NCBI RefSeq assembly: GCF_900475595.1
Contig: NZ_LS483397.1
Span: 1,645,001 to 1,709,000, forward strand
Direction: 5' to 3'
DNA length: 64,000 bases
Source of the DNA: Streptococcus uberis
Lineage (GTDB): Bacteria; Bacillota; Bacilli; Lactobacillales; Streptococcaceae
The stretch's first letter is position 1. Each line of letters opens with the position of its first letter. This document shows positions 55,049-63,806 of the stretch, in pieces. The notes under the pieces are model-generated. The model made no database searches, was not told where the DNA came from, and worked only from the letters and a program-made list of their open reading frames with translations. Made by a program: the position numbers and the translations under genes.

Positions 55049-55925
55049 GGAGACTTTATCTTATTTTAGTCAATTAGCTTGCAAAGCACTCTTAAATGAA
55101 GTCAGTTTAACACCAAAGCCTGGTCTTGTCGATTGTTCCAATAATGGTGCACATGATGATATGACCATTATGACATTTTTAGAATCAAGCCTAGCTTTGA
55201 TGCCCCACTTCAACCGTTATATCGAAATCGGTTATCAGTTTTATCAAGATAATCCAAAAGACTTATTTGAGAAGTTGAGACAAGAAGGCATTTTAGCTGA
55301 AAAAACCATGTTTACCGCTACAAATGGGGTTAATACCCATAAAGGAGTCAACTTCTCCTTTGCTCTTATTCTAGGAGCCACTGGTAGTTACTTGGCTCAA
55401 CATCCTCATATCGACAAACATTATCACTTCACATCAAGGGATAGCCATGCTATATGCCAACTCATTATTCCCATGACAAAGCATTTAATTGCTCAGGATT
55501 TAAGTCATCTTGAAGAAAAAAAGCAACTTACCAATGGAGAAAAACTCTACATAAAATATGGCATCAAAGGCCCTAGAGGGGAAGCTAGTCAGGGCTATCC
55601 AAGCTTAACACAAAAAGCCTTGCCATATCTCCGGGAATTATCCGAAATTGAGACAGATAAACGAATTCTTCAATTACGCTTACTCCTTTATTTAATGTCC
55701 TTTGTTGAAGATGCCAATCTTATTCACCGTGGTGGCATTGAGGCATTGTATCAAGTGCAATCGGAAATAAAAAGCTACCTCCAAAAAGAAAGTAGCACAG
55801 ATGCCTTAATGACTTTTCTGACTGATTATAACCAAATATTAATCAATAGACACCTTAGCCCAGGAGGGGCTGCTGATTTATTAGCCTTAAGCTTGTATTT
55901 CGCCTTTTTAGAAAAACTACTTTAA
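55038..55925 (+). CDS. citG: Triphosphoribosyl-dephospho-CoA synthase
   Basis: Makes the precursor of the citrate lyase prosthetic group from ATP and dephospho-CoA. The 295-residue protein has the family motifs LTPKPGLVDCSNNGAH and TNGVNTHKGVNFSFAL and the C-terminal SPGGAADLLAL. Its start lies inside the end of the regulator gene, implying coupling. A terminator follows. Confidence 0.94.
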   Translation: MISKETLSYFSQLACKALLNEVSLTPKPGLVDCSNNGAHDDMTIMTFLESSLALMPHFNRYIEIGYQFYQDNPKDLFEKLRQEGILAEKTMFTATNGVNTHKGVNFSFALILGATGSYLAQHPHIDKHYHFTSRDSHAICQLIIPMTKHLIAQDLSHLEEKKQLTNGEKLYIKYGIKGPRGEASQGYPSLTQKALPYLRELSEIETDKRILQLRLLLYLMSFVEDANLIHRGGIEALYQVQSEIKSYLQKESSTDALMTFLTDYNQILINRHLSPGGAADLLALSLYFAFLEKLL

Positions 55926-55958
55926 AAAAAGTTTGGACTAAGCATCCAAACTTTTTTT
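55924..55958. terminator. Bidirectional terminator between citG and the AbrB-type permease
   Basis: AAAAAAAGTTTGGA/TCCAAACTTTTTTT, 14-bp stem, 7-nt loop. Confidence 0.88.
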
Positions 55959-57018
55959 AGAAGAAAAAGGTGATTAATTTTATCAATAAAGGCATTATGA
56001 TAACCGTATATAGGGTGCGGCTAATCTGAATACTGGCAATCTTAGGCATATCTCCACCTAATTCTCCTGCTAACAAGGAAATATCTGTAGCTCCCGCTGG
56101 AGATGAAGCAAATAAGGCTGATTGGATATCAAAAATACCTCGCTTGTACATGAGGTAACCAAAAAAGGCATTTATGAGTAAATAACTTGTCAAAAGGAGA
56201 ATAATCGGAACTATTAACTGAGACATCTGCCAAATACTATTAGGCGTAAAGCCTGATCCAATCAATGCCCCCGCACAAATTTGTGCCAAATAACGAATCC
56301 AAGGGGACATTTGTTTTGTCTCATGTGTGATTTTTAAAACTGTCGAAAAAATTAAAGATAAGATTAAGGTCCCTACAGGGATGCCAAGTTTTAAACCAAT
56401 TACGCCACCAATACTAGCAACAAAGAGGACCAAAAGGTCGTTTTTCACCCTTTGAGACCCTGAAAGACTAACTTTTCGACCAGTAAATTGCGATAGGCCA
56501 TTTGAAGGCTTTTGTCTTAATTCTGGGGCAAATCGTTTTGTGATAAAGGAAACCCAAACTGGCAAAATTAACAAAATCCCAATTAAGCGCACTGACTGCA
56601 TAGTTGCAACAACATCTGTTTCTGCTCCCATATCAATGGCCATTAAGGAAACATCCACAATACCTCCAGGCAAGCAAGATAAAAAAGCCGTCACTAAATC
56701 CATCTTAAAAAAGAGACAAAATAAGCTACCAAGTATAAGCATATTAAGGGTAAAAAGTGACATGAGCCCCAAAATAGAGGGCCCCACCTTCGGCAGCTGG
56801 ATGATATCTTTTTTTGTCACCTGTTGTCCGATATATGCTCCACTGATAATCTGAGCAAATAACTTCATTGAAGGAAGCGTGTCCAAAGAACCCATGGTCA
56901 TTGAGACCACTGCTACCAAAAGCATGCTCCCAATCATAAAAGGAGCAGGTATTTTGAGGAACTTAGCAAGTAGCCCTCCCAACAGTCCTACGACTAGGGT
57001 AAAAACAAGCATTAACAC
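55957..57018 (-). CDS. AbrB-family (DUF/PF05145) membrane protein
   Basis: A 353-residue protein with about ten membrane segments and the duplicated motif of AbrB/aminopeptidase-associated membrane proteins: SCLPGGIVDVSLMA near residue 125 and SSPAGATDISLLAGELG near residue 305. Members are proposed as regulators or permeases; function is not settled. I take GTG 57018, 9 bases after AAAGGAG; ATG 57012 is the alternative. Convergent with citG, divergent from citC. Confidence 0.75.
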   Translation of the reverse strand: MLMLVFTLVVGLLGGLLAKFLKIPAPFMIGSMLLVAVVSMTMGSLDTLPSMKLFAQIISGAYIGQQVTKKDIIQLPKVGPSILGLMSLFTLNMLILGSLFCLFFKMDLVTAFLSCLPGGIVDVSLMAIDMGAETDVVATMQSVRLIGILLILPVWVSFITKRFAPELRQKPSNGLSQFTGRKVSLSGSQRVKNDLLVLFVASIGGVIGLKLGIPVGTLILSLIFSTVLKITHETKQMSPWIRYLAQICAGALIGSGFTPNSIWQMSQLIVPIILLLTSYLLINAFFGYLMYKRGIFDIQSALFASSPAGATDISLLAGELGGDMPKIASIQISRTLYTVIIMPLLIKLITFFF

Positions 57019-57198
57019 ATCATCTATCTCCTTTCTCAGATCATCACTTACTGGAATCTTTTTCTTAACCACTATCTTACCATGTCCGTACAATCACTGC
57101 TATGACAAATACGATAATATGTCTCACTAAGTTGTCTTTTTCTTGTTTTTTCGGAGCATTCAAAACCACTCCTCCTATCTTTTCAAAGTCAAGCAGTG

Positions 57199-57207
57199 GT
57201 ATAATAG
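57199..57207 (+). promoter_or_regulatory. citC extended -10 promoter
   Basis: TGG-TATAAT, about 30 bp before the citC start. Confidence 0.45.
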
Positions 57208-57236
57208 GCATAAAACGAGATAGGAAAGGAGTTATT

Positions 57237-58283
57237 ATGTCTTTATTTAGAGTAGATAGGATATATTCATCCGACAAGAATAATCAAGAAAAAGTCACCA
57301 GACTATTAGAGGCCGCTGGCATCAAAAGAGATCAAAATATTGATTACACCTGTGGTATCTTTGAAGAAGATGGGACCTTAATTGCCACTGGTAGTCTTTT
57401 CGCCAACACTCTCAGATGCTTTGCTGTATGCAAACGCTACACTGGTGAAGGTTTGTTAAATGCCATCATCACCCATCTCATCCACAAACAATACGAAAGA
57501 GGCATCACCCATCTCTTTGTCTATACCAAACCTGAAACCAGTCCTTTCTTCCAAGATTTAGGCTTTTATCCCATTCTCTCCATTCCTAATCTTGTGACTT
57601 TTATGGAGAATCGCAGAGCAGGCTTTGCCAATTACCTTGACAAATTAAAAGCGGAAAGCCCTCAAACAAGTCAAAGTGCTGCACTCGTCATTAATGCTAA
57701 TCCCTTTACGCTAGGCCATTTACACCTGATAGAAAAAGCAGCGTCAGAGAACGGGCATGTCCATCTTTTTATGGTCAGTGACGACAGTAGTTTGGTCCCT
57801 TTTCCTATTCGCAAAAAACTGATTAAAGCTTGTACCGCGCATTTAAAGAATATCACTTATCATGAAACAGGGCCTTATATTATTAGCCAATCAACCTTTC
57901 CTAGCTATTTCCAAAAGGATGATCAAGCCGTCATTCGTAGTCAAGCAGAATTGGATGTGACTATCTTTGTTCAAATTGCTAAAACATTAGGCATTAACAA
58001 ACGTTATGTTGGGCAAGAGCCAACCAGTATGGTCACCAATCTTTACAATCAGATAATGTCTAAGAAACTTCCTGAAATGGGAATAGACTGTGTCCTCATT
58101 CCTAGACTAGAAGTTGATGGGCAGCCTATCAGTGCTTCTACTGTTCGACAAGCCATAAAAGAAGGGCGACTTGATGCTGTCAAAGCTTTGATTCCTAAAA
58201 CAACCTTCGATTTTTTTAACAGTTCAGAGGCAGCTGATATTATTTCTAGGATTCAAAAACAAGACTCAGTCATTCATTATTAG
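57237..58283 (+). CDS. citC: [Citrate (pro-3S)-lyase] ligase
   Basis: Acetylates the lyase prosthetic thiol using ATP and acetate, activating citrate lyase. The 348-residue protein has an N-terminal GNAT-like domain and a C-terminal nucleotidyltransferase fold with the HxGH-type motif NPFTLGHLHLIE and ISASTVRQAI. ATG 57237 follows AAAGGAG; the longer upstream frame is a spurious extension through the citC promoter. Confidence 0.93.
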   Translation: MSLFRVDRIYSSDKNNQEKVTRLLEAAGIKRDQNIDYTCGIFEEDGTLIATGSLFANTLRCFAVCKRYTGEGLLNAIITHLIHKQYERGITHLFVYTKPETSPFFQDLGFYPILSIPNLVTFMENRRAGFANYLDKLKAESPQTSQSAALVINANPFTLGHLHLIEKAASENGHVHLFMVSDDSSLVPFPIRKKLIKACTAHLKNITYHETGPYIISQSTFPSYFQKDDQAVIRSQAELDVTIFVQIAKTLGINKRYVGQEPTSMVTNLYNQIMSKKLPEMGIDCVLIPRLEVDGQPISASTVRQAIKEGRLDAVKALIPKTTFDFFNSSEAADIISRIQKQDSVIHY

Positions 58284-58299
58284 AAGAAAGCCTAAACAA

Positions 58300-58345
58300 A
58301 AAACCACCACTAGCTTAGCTCTGATGCTTGTAATGGCGGTTTAAA
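58300..58345 (+). terminator. Weak terminator after citC
   Basis: AAACC-CCA and TGG-GGTTT arms separated by an imperfect inner stem; tail TTTAA. Weak. Confidence 0.35.
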
Positions 58346-58363
58346 CACTAAATATATTATTAA
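58345..58363. repeat. 19-bp direct repeat, copy 2
   Basis: Exact copy of 52775-52793. A related TTATYAACATAATAT pattern also recurs at 58356 and 58926. Confidence 0.6.
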
Positions 58364-58458
58364 CATAATATCAGATGAATAAATACGATCTGTTAACCAA
58401 GCTTAAGGTATTGTTTTAACAATAGCAGGTTTGACCAACAGCAAAAGGATGTTCTCAC

Positions 58459-58602
58459 ATGGAAATAAAAGATATTGAATACGTCAATGCCATTCTTGAT
58501 CACGGCAGTGTTACTAAAGCGGCACAAGCCCTTTATATCACACAGCCCTAATTAAGTACCTACCTTAACATCCTTTCTGATTGGTTTAGTCTTTTGACCT
58601 AA
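58459..58602 (+). pseudogene. LysR-family regulator, 5' remnant with stop
   Basis: The frame opens with the LysR helix-turn-helix (MEIKDIEYVNAILDHGSVTK, then AAQALYITQP) and stops at TAA 58549-58551, where relatives have alanine followed by LSKYL. The reading frame then continues LSTYLNIL and ends at TAA 58600-58602. The whole effector domain is missing. It is a dead fragment of a regulator that may once have belonged to the citrate region. Confidence 0.75.
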
Positions 58603-58668
58603 CATAGACTTTCCATCTACCACTTGATCCAATATTATCCTTAACCCTATGATACTCCTCCCTTCCTA

Positions 58669-58677
58669 TGCTATAAT
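58669..58677 (+). promoter_or_regulatory. Extended -10 promoter of the 25-residue frame
   Basis: TGC-TATAAT, about 40 bp before ATG 58716. Confidence 0.45.
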
Positions 58678-58715
58678 ATTACAGTAATCACTTTTACTAA
58701 GGAGAAATATATCTT

Positions 58716-58793
58716 ATGATGAATATGCAAGACTTGTTCCATGATTTTTTATGTCTTGTAATCATTAGAAATGTTGATTTAAAGCCTTTTTAA
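58716..58793 (+). CDS. 25-residue frame, possible remnant of ybaB
   Basis: MMNMQDLFHDFLCLVIIRNV and five more residues. It has a good ribosome site (AAGGAG) and an extended -10 promoter. The start MMNMQ equals the N-terminus of YbaB/EbfC nucleoid-associated proteins, but the rest does not match, so this may be the 5' end of a deleted ybaB joined to other DNA. A strong terminator at 58874-58912 would close a transcript of about 230 nt, which could equally be a small RNA. Both readings are inference. Confidence 0.35.
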   Translation: MMNMQDLFHDFLCLVIIRNVDLKPF

Positions 58794-58873
58794 ATTTACT
58801 AAGATCAACTAAAATCACTTAAATTTATTACAATAAGACAAAAAATAGACAAAGACAGTATCAAAATGTACTT

Positions 58874-58912
58874 AAATAGCTTTCATCGAATCGATGAAAG
58901 CTATTTTTATAT
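58874..58912 (+). terminator. Strong terminator
   Basis: AAATAGCTTTCATCGA/TCGATGAAAGCTATTT, 16-bp perfect stem with a one-base loop apex (effective loop larger), followed by a T-rich tract. 58913-59056 holds no gene that I can see. Confidence 0.85.
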
Positions 58913-59056
58913 TTTTTTGTAAATTTATTATCAACATAATATGGCAAGTTTGAAATTATGGTAGCCACATATGATATTTAATACTGAAAAAGTGCTACTT
59001 CCAGCTAATAAAATATCACTCATAATTAGTTCCTTTGATCTACATTTTATAGAATA

Positions 59057-60775
59057 TCAATTAACTATTTTACTATTATGATTTAATATCATTTTCATAA
59101 AATTCCGAGCTTCATGATAAACTTCTGCTTCAATTTCAGCATATTTTATAAAAGTATTTTCGACCCAATTATTTCCATGCCCAGGTACATCTGGTACAAA
59201 ACGTTCTATCTCACCACAATCCAAAATAAATATATTATTTTCTTTTAGAAATTCATTTATATAATTGAATAGATTTGTACACTCACCTTGAGGGATAATA
59301 CTTTTCCCACCAGTTTTTAAGAGTTTTAAACTGTTTATCTCTCTTAAAATTGATTTTATTTGCTCAACTGATTGTGGTGACATAAATTTATCAGTATTAT
59401 ATATTTGATTAATCTCATTTCTTATTTCTTCTTGGGTCTTTACTTGACTATTGGTTTCTTTTTGGAATTTTTCTATAAATTTTTTATGATTAGGAGCTAT
59501 CTTACTATAACAATTAGGGTTAGATGAATTTAACAATTGTTTTAAACTATCAATATTATTTATTAAATCAATATCAGCTATTATTTTATACTTTATACTC
59601 AAATCTTTAAGTAAAGGTACAATTTTCTTAAATTGTTCTTTTCCTCCAACTGCACAAAATAATGTATTTTGATAAGTCGTTAAATCTACATATTCTAATA
59701 TTGCAGAGTAAAACTTGCAATCACTTTCGTTCTCACACAAAATAACCTGATTATAAAATAATCCATTTAGAATATTTGTATACTTCAAATTCTTATCACT
59801 AGAAATTTTACTGATACTGGAATTATCAATTAAATTAAATACATTTTGACTACCAAGTCTATCTATTTTTATTATTTTGATTCTTGAAGCATCTTCTTCA
59901 AGAGCACCTCTAATGAAATCAATATTGTGAGTTGAGATAAATAATTGTTTATCTCTAGATAACTTAACTACATTTTTACCTAACGTTCTAGCTTGAGGAG
60001 GATGTAAAAATGCTTCCGGCTCATCAATTAATATTAATGAATTTTCATTAACAATTAGCGAGGATAATATTGCAACTGTATTTCGAATTCCATCCCCTTG
60101 ATCTTGTAAATCTTCTAATTGTTTTAGCTGATTTATTTTTTCTCGGCTATCTAATTTAAGAATTTTAGTAATCGTATAACTATCACTAATTTTATATTTC
60201 TTTATTATATTCCTATCTACATATTCCTCAAATATTTCAATTGATTTTTGAAAGCCTGAATCTAAAGCTTGGTTTAATTTATTAATCGAATCAAAATCTC
60301 TTTCAAGTTTTTTCAAAATATTTAGACTCTGCATATTATACGCATAATTCAATTCTATAGGCCTTGTTAATACTAAACGATTCTCAGTTGATAAGAATGA
60401 GAATAATGCTTTATAAAAACTTTTTTTATCATAAATATCACTAAAAGAATTAGAATCAAAATAATAAGAACTGTTATCATCTATCCATACACAGTATTGC
60501 CCATAAGTATTTTTTTCAAAATTATTTTCAAAATAATCTCTAAGTTTGTTTTCAGAAAAACCAAAAGTTTCATACTCTAGTTTCTTTACTAATACTTTTG
60601 TATTTGATATTCCATTTAAATCGTCTCTCAAATCCTTTAGGGTACGGCTCTTTCCCGCATTATTACCGCCAACAAGTAAAACAATATCATCATTATTAAA
60701 TACAATCGTTTTACCATCATTAAAAGTAATTTCTCTAATGGTTACAGAGGGAAAATCAATATTTATATTATTCAT
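59057..60775 (-). CDS. OLD-family ATPase with TOPRIM domain (putative ATP-dependent nuclease)
   Basis: A 572-residue protein. N-terminal ABC-type ATPase: Walker A GGNNAGKS (36-43), signature-like QGDGIRNTVA (226-235), Walker B LILIDEPEAFLHPP (247-260), and H-loop STHN (281-284). C-terminal TOPRIM: CENESD (Glu348/350) and DIDLIN (Asp401, Asp403), the metal site of OLD nucleases. Related proteins are anti-phage or overcoming-lysogenisation nucleases, alone or with partner helicases; no partner is seen here. The gene is notably AT-rich against the chromosome, suggesting transfer. ATG follows GAAGGAT. Confidence 0.82.
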   Translation of the reverse strand: MNNINIDFPSVTIREITFNDGKTIVFNNDDIVLLVGGNNAGKSRTLKDLRDDLNGISNTKVLVKKLEYETFGFSENKLRDYFENNFEKNTYGQYCVWIDDNSSYYFDSNSFSDIYDKKSFYKALFSFLSTENRLVLTRPIELNYAYNMQSLNILKKLERDFDSINKLNQALDSGFQKSIEIFEEYVDRNIIKKYKISDSYTITKILKLDSREKINQLKQLEDLQDQGDGIRNTVAILSSLIVNENSLILIDEPEAFLHPPQARTLGKNVVKLSRDKQLFISTHNIDFIRGALEEDASRIKIIKIDRLGSQNVFNLIDNSSISKISSDKNLKYTNILNGLFYNQVILCENESDCKFYSAILEYVDLTTYQNTLFCAVGGKEQFKKIVPLLKDLSIKYKIIADIDLINNIDSLKQLLNSSNPNCYSKIAPNHKKFIEKFQKETNSQVKTQEEIRNEINQIYNTDKFMSPQSVEQIKSILREINSLKLLKTGGKSIIPQGECTNLFNYINEFLKENNIFILDCGEIERFVPDVPGHGNNWVENTFIKYAEIEAEVYHEARNFMKMILNHNSKIVN

Positions 60776-60953
60776 TTTTAATATCCTTCATAAATTGTTT
60801 ATTAATTAGCTTTCAAATAACTTAATAGTTAATAAGCAAAATAATATAAACAGTTATAAAACTTTTCCTATATTATAGTACAACAGATGAGAGTCATTTC
60901 TCGTTTTCTCATTAGTATACTCCTACTTCACTCAAATTGTTAGCTTTCAAGTA

Positions 60954-61745
60954 CTAAATATCAATACTACCTTTCAGATATAAATTAGCTTGTCCTGATA
61001 TTTTAACAAGATGCTCTTCCAAATGAATCATCATCAACCCTTGTCTTTCAGATAATTGCTTAGCTATTAATCGTTTTTTTCCAAGTTTTATCGCCCAAAT
61101 TAGTGCTAGACGCGTTTGTGCTGAGCCAGTAACAGGATCTTCATTGATACCATAATTTGGTGCAAAGTAACGAAGAACATAATCAATATTTTTTTCTGAA
61201 CTTTGGGCTGTAAGTGTCACTCCATGTGGTGCTAATTGACTAATTTTCTCTAAATCAATTTTGAAATTCTCTATAGATTCTTGATTTTCCAGATATAAAA
61301 CAAGATGCTCTTCATCTGCTGTTCGATAAGCTTCCAGGATAGTAGATTCAATCGATTCTCTCATCATCGCTGTTATTGGAACTTGCTTAACGTCAACCAT
61401 TGGAAAAAATAACGTTATATCTTCACCACTAATAGTTACTTCTAGAAGTCCTGACTTTGAAGAGAAAGTGATATGACTTAAATCATCTTCAAGATAACGT
61501 GAAATTACATAGGTACTTGCTAAAGTCGCATGCCCACATAAATCCACTTCTTTTTCTGGTGTGAACCATCTAATCTTATATAGATCTTTTTCTTTTAAAA
61601 TAAATGCAGTCTCAGATAGTTTATTTTCTTTAGCTATTTTCTGCATTAAATCCTCTTTAATCGGTTCATCTAAAACCACAACCCCCGCAGGGTTGCCACT
61701 AAATGCCTTATTGGTAAAAGCATTCACAACATAATAAGGTAACAT
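60954..61745 (-). CDS. PhzF-family isomerase-like protein
   Basis: A 263-residue member of the PhzF/diaminopimelate-epimerase fold, with the two halves marked by FSGNPAGVVVL and DLCGHATLAS in the N-terminal half and NEDPVTGSA in the C-terminal half. The family contains isomerases acting on small hydrophobic or aromatic acids; substrate unknown here. An extended -10 (TGG-TATAAT) lies 46 bp upstream. A decayed partial copy occurs at 62741-62900. Confidence 0.85.
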   Translation of the reverse strand: MLPYYVVNAFTNKAFSGNPAGVVVLDEPIKEDLMQKIAKENKLSETAFILKEKDLYKIRWFTPEKEVDLCGHATLASTYVISRYLEDDLSHITFSSKSGLLEVTISGEDITLFFPMVDVKQVPITAMMRESIESTILEAYRTADEEHLVLYLENQESIENFKIDLEKISQLAPHGVTLTAQSSEKNIDYVLRYFAPNYGINEDPVTGSAQTRLALIWAIKLGKKRLIAKQLSERQGLMMIHLEEHLVKISGQANLYLKGSIDI

Positions 61746-61790
61746 ATCACATTCCTATCTTTTCAAGTAAAACATAAAATGAAGAATCCT

Positions 61791-61799
61791 ATTATACCA
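61791..61799 (-). promoter_or_regulatory. phzF-like gene promoter, extended -10
   Basis: TGG-TATAAT on the minus strand. The remaining gap 61800-61985 shows no gene. Confidence 0.45.
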
Positions 61800-61985
61800 A
61801 TGCTATTTTTTCTAAAAGATTTTCTATTTCAAGATAATTTTATCCCTCAACAATTTGTAATGTAATGCACATTCACTTACAATCTCTGAAGTTTCTGTAA
61901 CAATGGTTCTCTATTCTATGAGTAATAAGGCTATTCTCTTACGGAGTCACTATTAAATATTTTGTAAAGTACTTTTCAAAATTCA

Positions 61986-62669
61986 TTACAAGGGTTTAAT
62001 TTGATTTCCATTTTCATCAAAATTGGATTTATCCAACCATCTTTCCAATCGTTCTTTATTTTCAGGCCATTCTTTATCCAAAATTGAATACCAATTTGTA
62101 TCTCTGCTTCGACCTTTATATATTATAGCTTGTCTAAACGTTCCTTCAAATTTAAATCCTAATCGCTCTGCAGAACGTCGAGAAGGAGCATTCAAACTAT
62201 CACATTTCCACTCATAACGACGATATCGAAGATCTTCAAAGACGTACTTCATTACCAAATATTGTGCTTCAGTTGCCATTATTGTTCGTTTTAATTCTGA
62301 AGAATAAAATACTCCACCCATCTCAATAACTCTATTTTTTGAGTCAATACGCATTAATGAAAATGTCCCTACAGCTGTGTTAGTGTCACTATCAATAATA
62401 GTCAAATAATAAGGATCTTCTGACTGTAACATTTTTTGAAAAAAAATATTAAATTCATTTTTATCGTTAAATTTACTAAAAGACATGTACGTAAAATTTT
62501 CTTCGGGTGAATTTTCCCCATAGATTTTATACAAGTCTTCAAAATGACTCTGATTTATTTTTTCAATTCTAACGGAATCACCTACTAGAACACCAATTTT
62601 TGGTAAATAAACTTTTGTATCATTTTCAACAAGTTCTCCTAACGGTTGATTAAAACTATTATATCTCAT
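61986..62669 (-). CDS. GNAT acetyltransferase, RimJ/RimL-like
   Basis: N-acetyltransferase of 227 residues. An N-terminal extension precedes the GNAT core; the acetyl-CoA region reads GGVFYSSELKRTIMATEA and later SAERLGFKFEG. RimJ/RimL members acetylate ribosomal proteins or small molecules; the substrate here is unknown. ATG 62669 follows AGGGGATAG. Confidence 0.82.
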   Translation of the reverse strand: MRYNSFNQPLGELVENDTKVYLPKIGVLVGDSVRIEKINQSHFEDLYKIYGENSPEENFTYMSFSKFNDKNEFNIFFQKMLQSEDPYYLTIIDSDTNTAVGTFSLMRIDSKNRVIEMGGVFYSSELKRTIMATEAQYLVMKYVFEDLRYRRYEWKCDSLNAPSRRSAERLGFKFEGTFRQAIIYKGRSRDTNWYSILDKEWPENKERLERWLDKSNFDENGNQIKPL

Positions 62670-62740
62670 TTCTATCCCCTATTCTTTAACTATTACTGCC
62701 TTAAAGTAGTTTGAGAAAAAATACTTTTTCAATCTACTTT

Positions 62741-62900
62741 TTATAATGCAGTTTCAAAATGCTTATTTTCTTTAGCTATTTTCTACATTAAATTCTCTTT
62801 AATCAGCTCATCTAAAGCACAACACCGTCAGGGTTGACACTAAATACCTTATTAGTAAAAAGATTCACACCATAATCCTGTAACTAATAAAATTCCTATA
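62741..62900 (-). pseudogene. Decayed 5' copy of the PhzF gene
   Basis: About 160 bp closely match 61600-61760, the start of the intact PhzF gene. Read in that frame it begins LQDYGVNLFTNKVFSVNPDG, with the ATG lost and frameshift and stop codons further on. A second short match to the mid-gene region occurs near 62928. It is a partial duplication or remains of a second gene; the intact gene is 1 kb away. Confidence 0.7.
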
Positions 62901-63098
62901 TAATACTGACAACTAACCTATCACTTGTATAATCATCTTCAAGCCAACACAAATAGATACTTGTCACTAAATAAAGCTAACTAAACTTTTATCTCATGCA
63001 ACGTCATTATTTAATTATTAAGTGAAATAAAATACTACAACCCACCATATCCAAAATACTTTTTATATTTAAAATAACTCTCTCATCTATTTCGAATT

Positions 63099-63706
63099 CT
63101 AATTTCCCTCGTCTAAGTGCTCGTCAAACCTGAAGTTTACACCTAGTTTACCACTTGTGGTAACATATTCTCTAAACTTATAAATAAGTGGTTCCCACTT
63201 GCTCACATTTAAATAGTTATCGTTGTATAAAATATTTTCGTCAACCATTATATTCAATACCTTACATTCAACTATTCCAAAGCCATCTCTAATCATAATT
63301 TCTGTCACTTTTGCTTCAATTTGGATTGGACACTCTTGAATTCTTTTTGTTTGTACTGTATGTCCGCTAAGTTTGGTAAAATTACCATAAGAAAATTTAT
63401 CTTCACAGTATTGATAATTTGATAACTTTTTATATTCAGGGATATCTTTGCTTCCAGTTAGCCTACTAATAGATTCAACTTGTTTCCATATTTACTACTA
63501 GGAATATTTAGTGTTAGATCTGAGTTTATTTTAAGATTTTTAAACCCTTTATTCTCAACCCCTAAACCCAGAACAAAGTATTTATCAAGTGTCCAAGAAG
63601 AACTAATTGGTGTAATATTATCTGCCCCACTTTCTGGATCCACAGTTGTTAATAGTATTACAGAAGCACCATAATAAAAAGAATCTTTTTCTATTTTTTT
63701 AAACAT
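63099..63706 (-). pseudogene. Flavin reductase-like protein, single frameshift
   Basis: Two frames combine into one flavin reductase (PF01613-type) of about 200 residues. The N-terminal frame starts at ATG 63706 after GAGGATA and reads FKKIEKDSFYYGASVILLTT, continuing to a stop at 63458. The next frame picks up at VESISRLTGSKDIPEYKK and runs to 63099. Loss of one A in the run AACAA near 63479-63484 would explain the shift. It may be a sequencing artefact or a real inactivation. Confidence 0.7.
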
Positions 63707-63806
63707 CAATATATCCTCATTTCATTTTTGAATTTAAAATCAATAATTAAAACAATATAAATTCATAGATATTCTGATCCACACCTTGGTCTGAACAGTA
63801 AAAGAT

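Noticed and set aside
57102..57236. N-terminal extension of citC
   Set aside because: It reads through the citC promoter and the abrB-type gene upstream region; ATG 57237 has a strong ribosome site and the conserved start.
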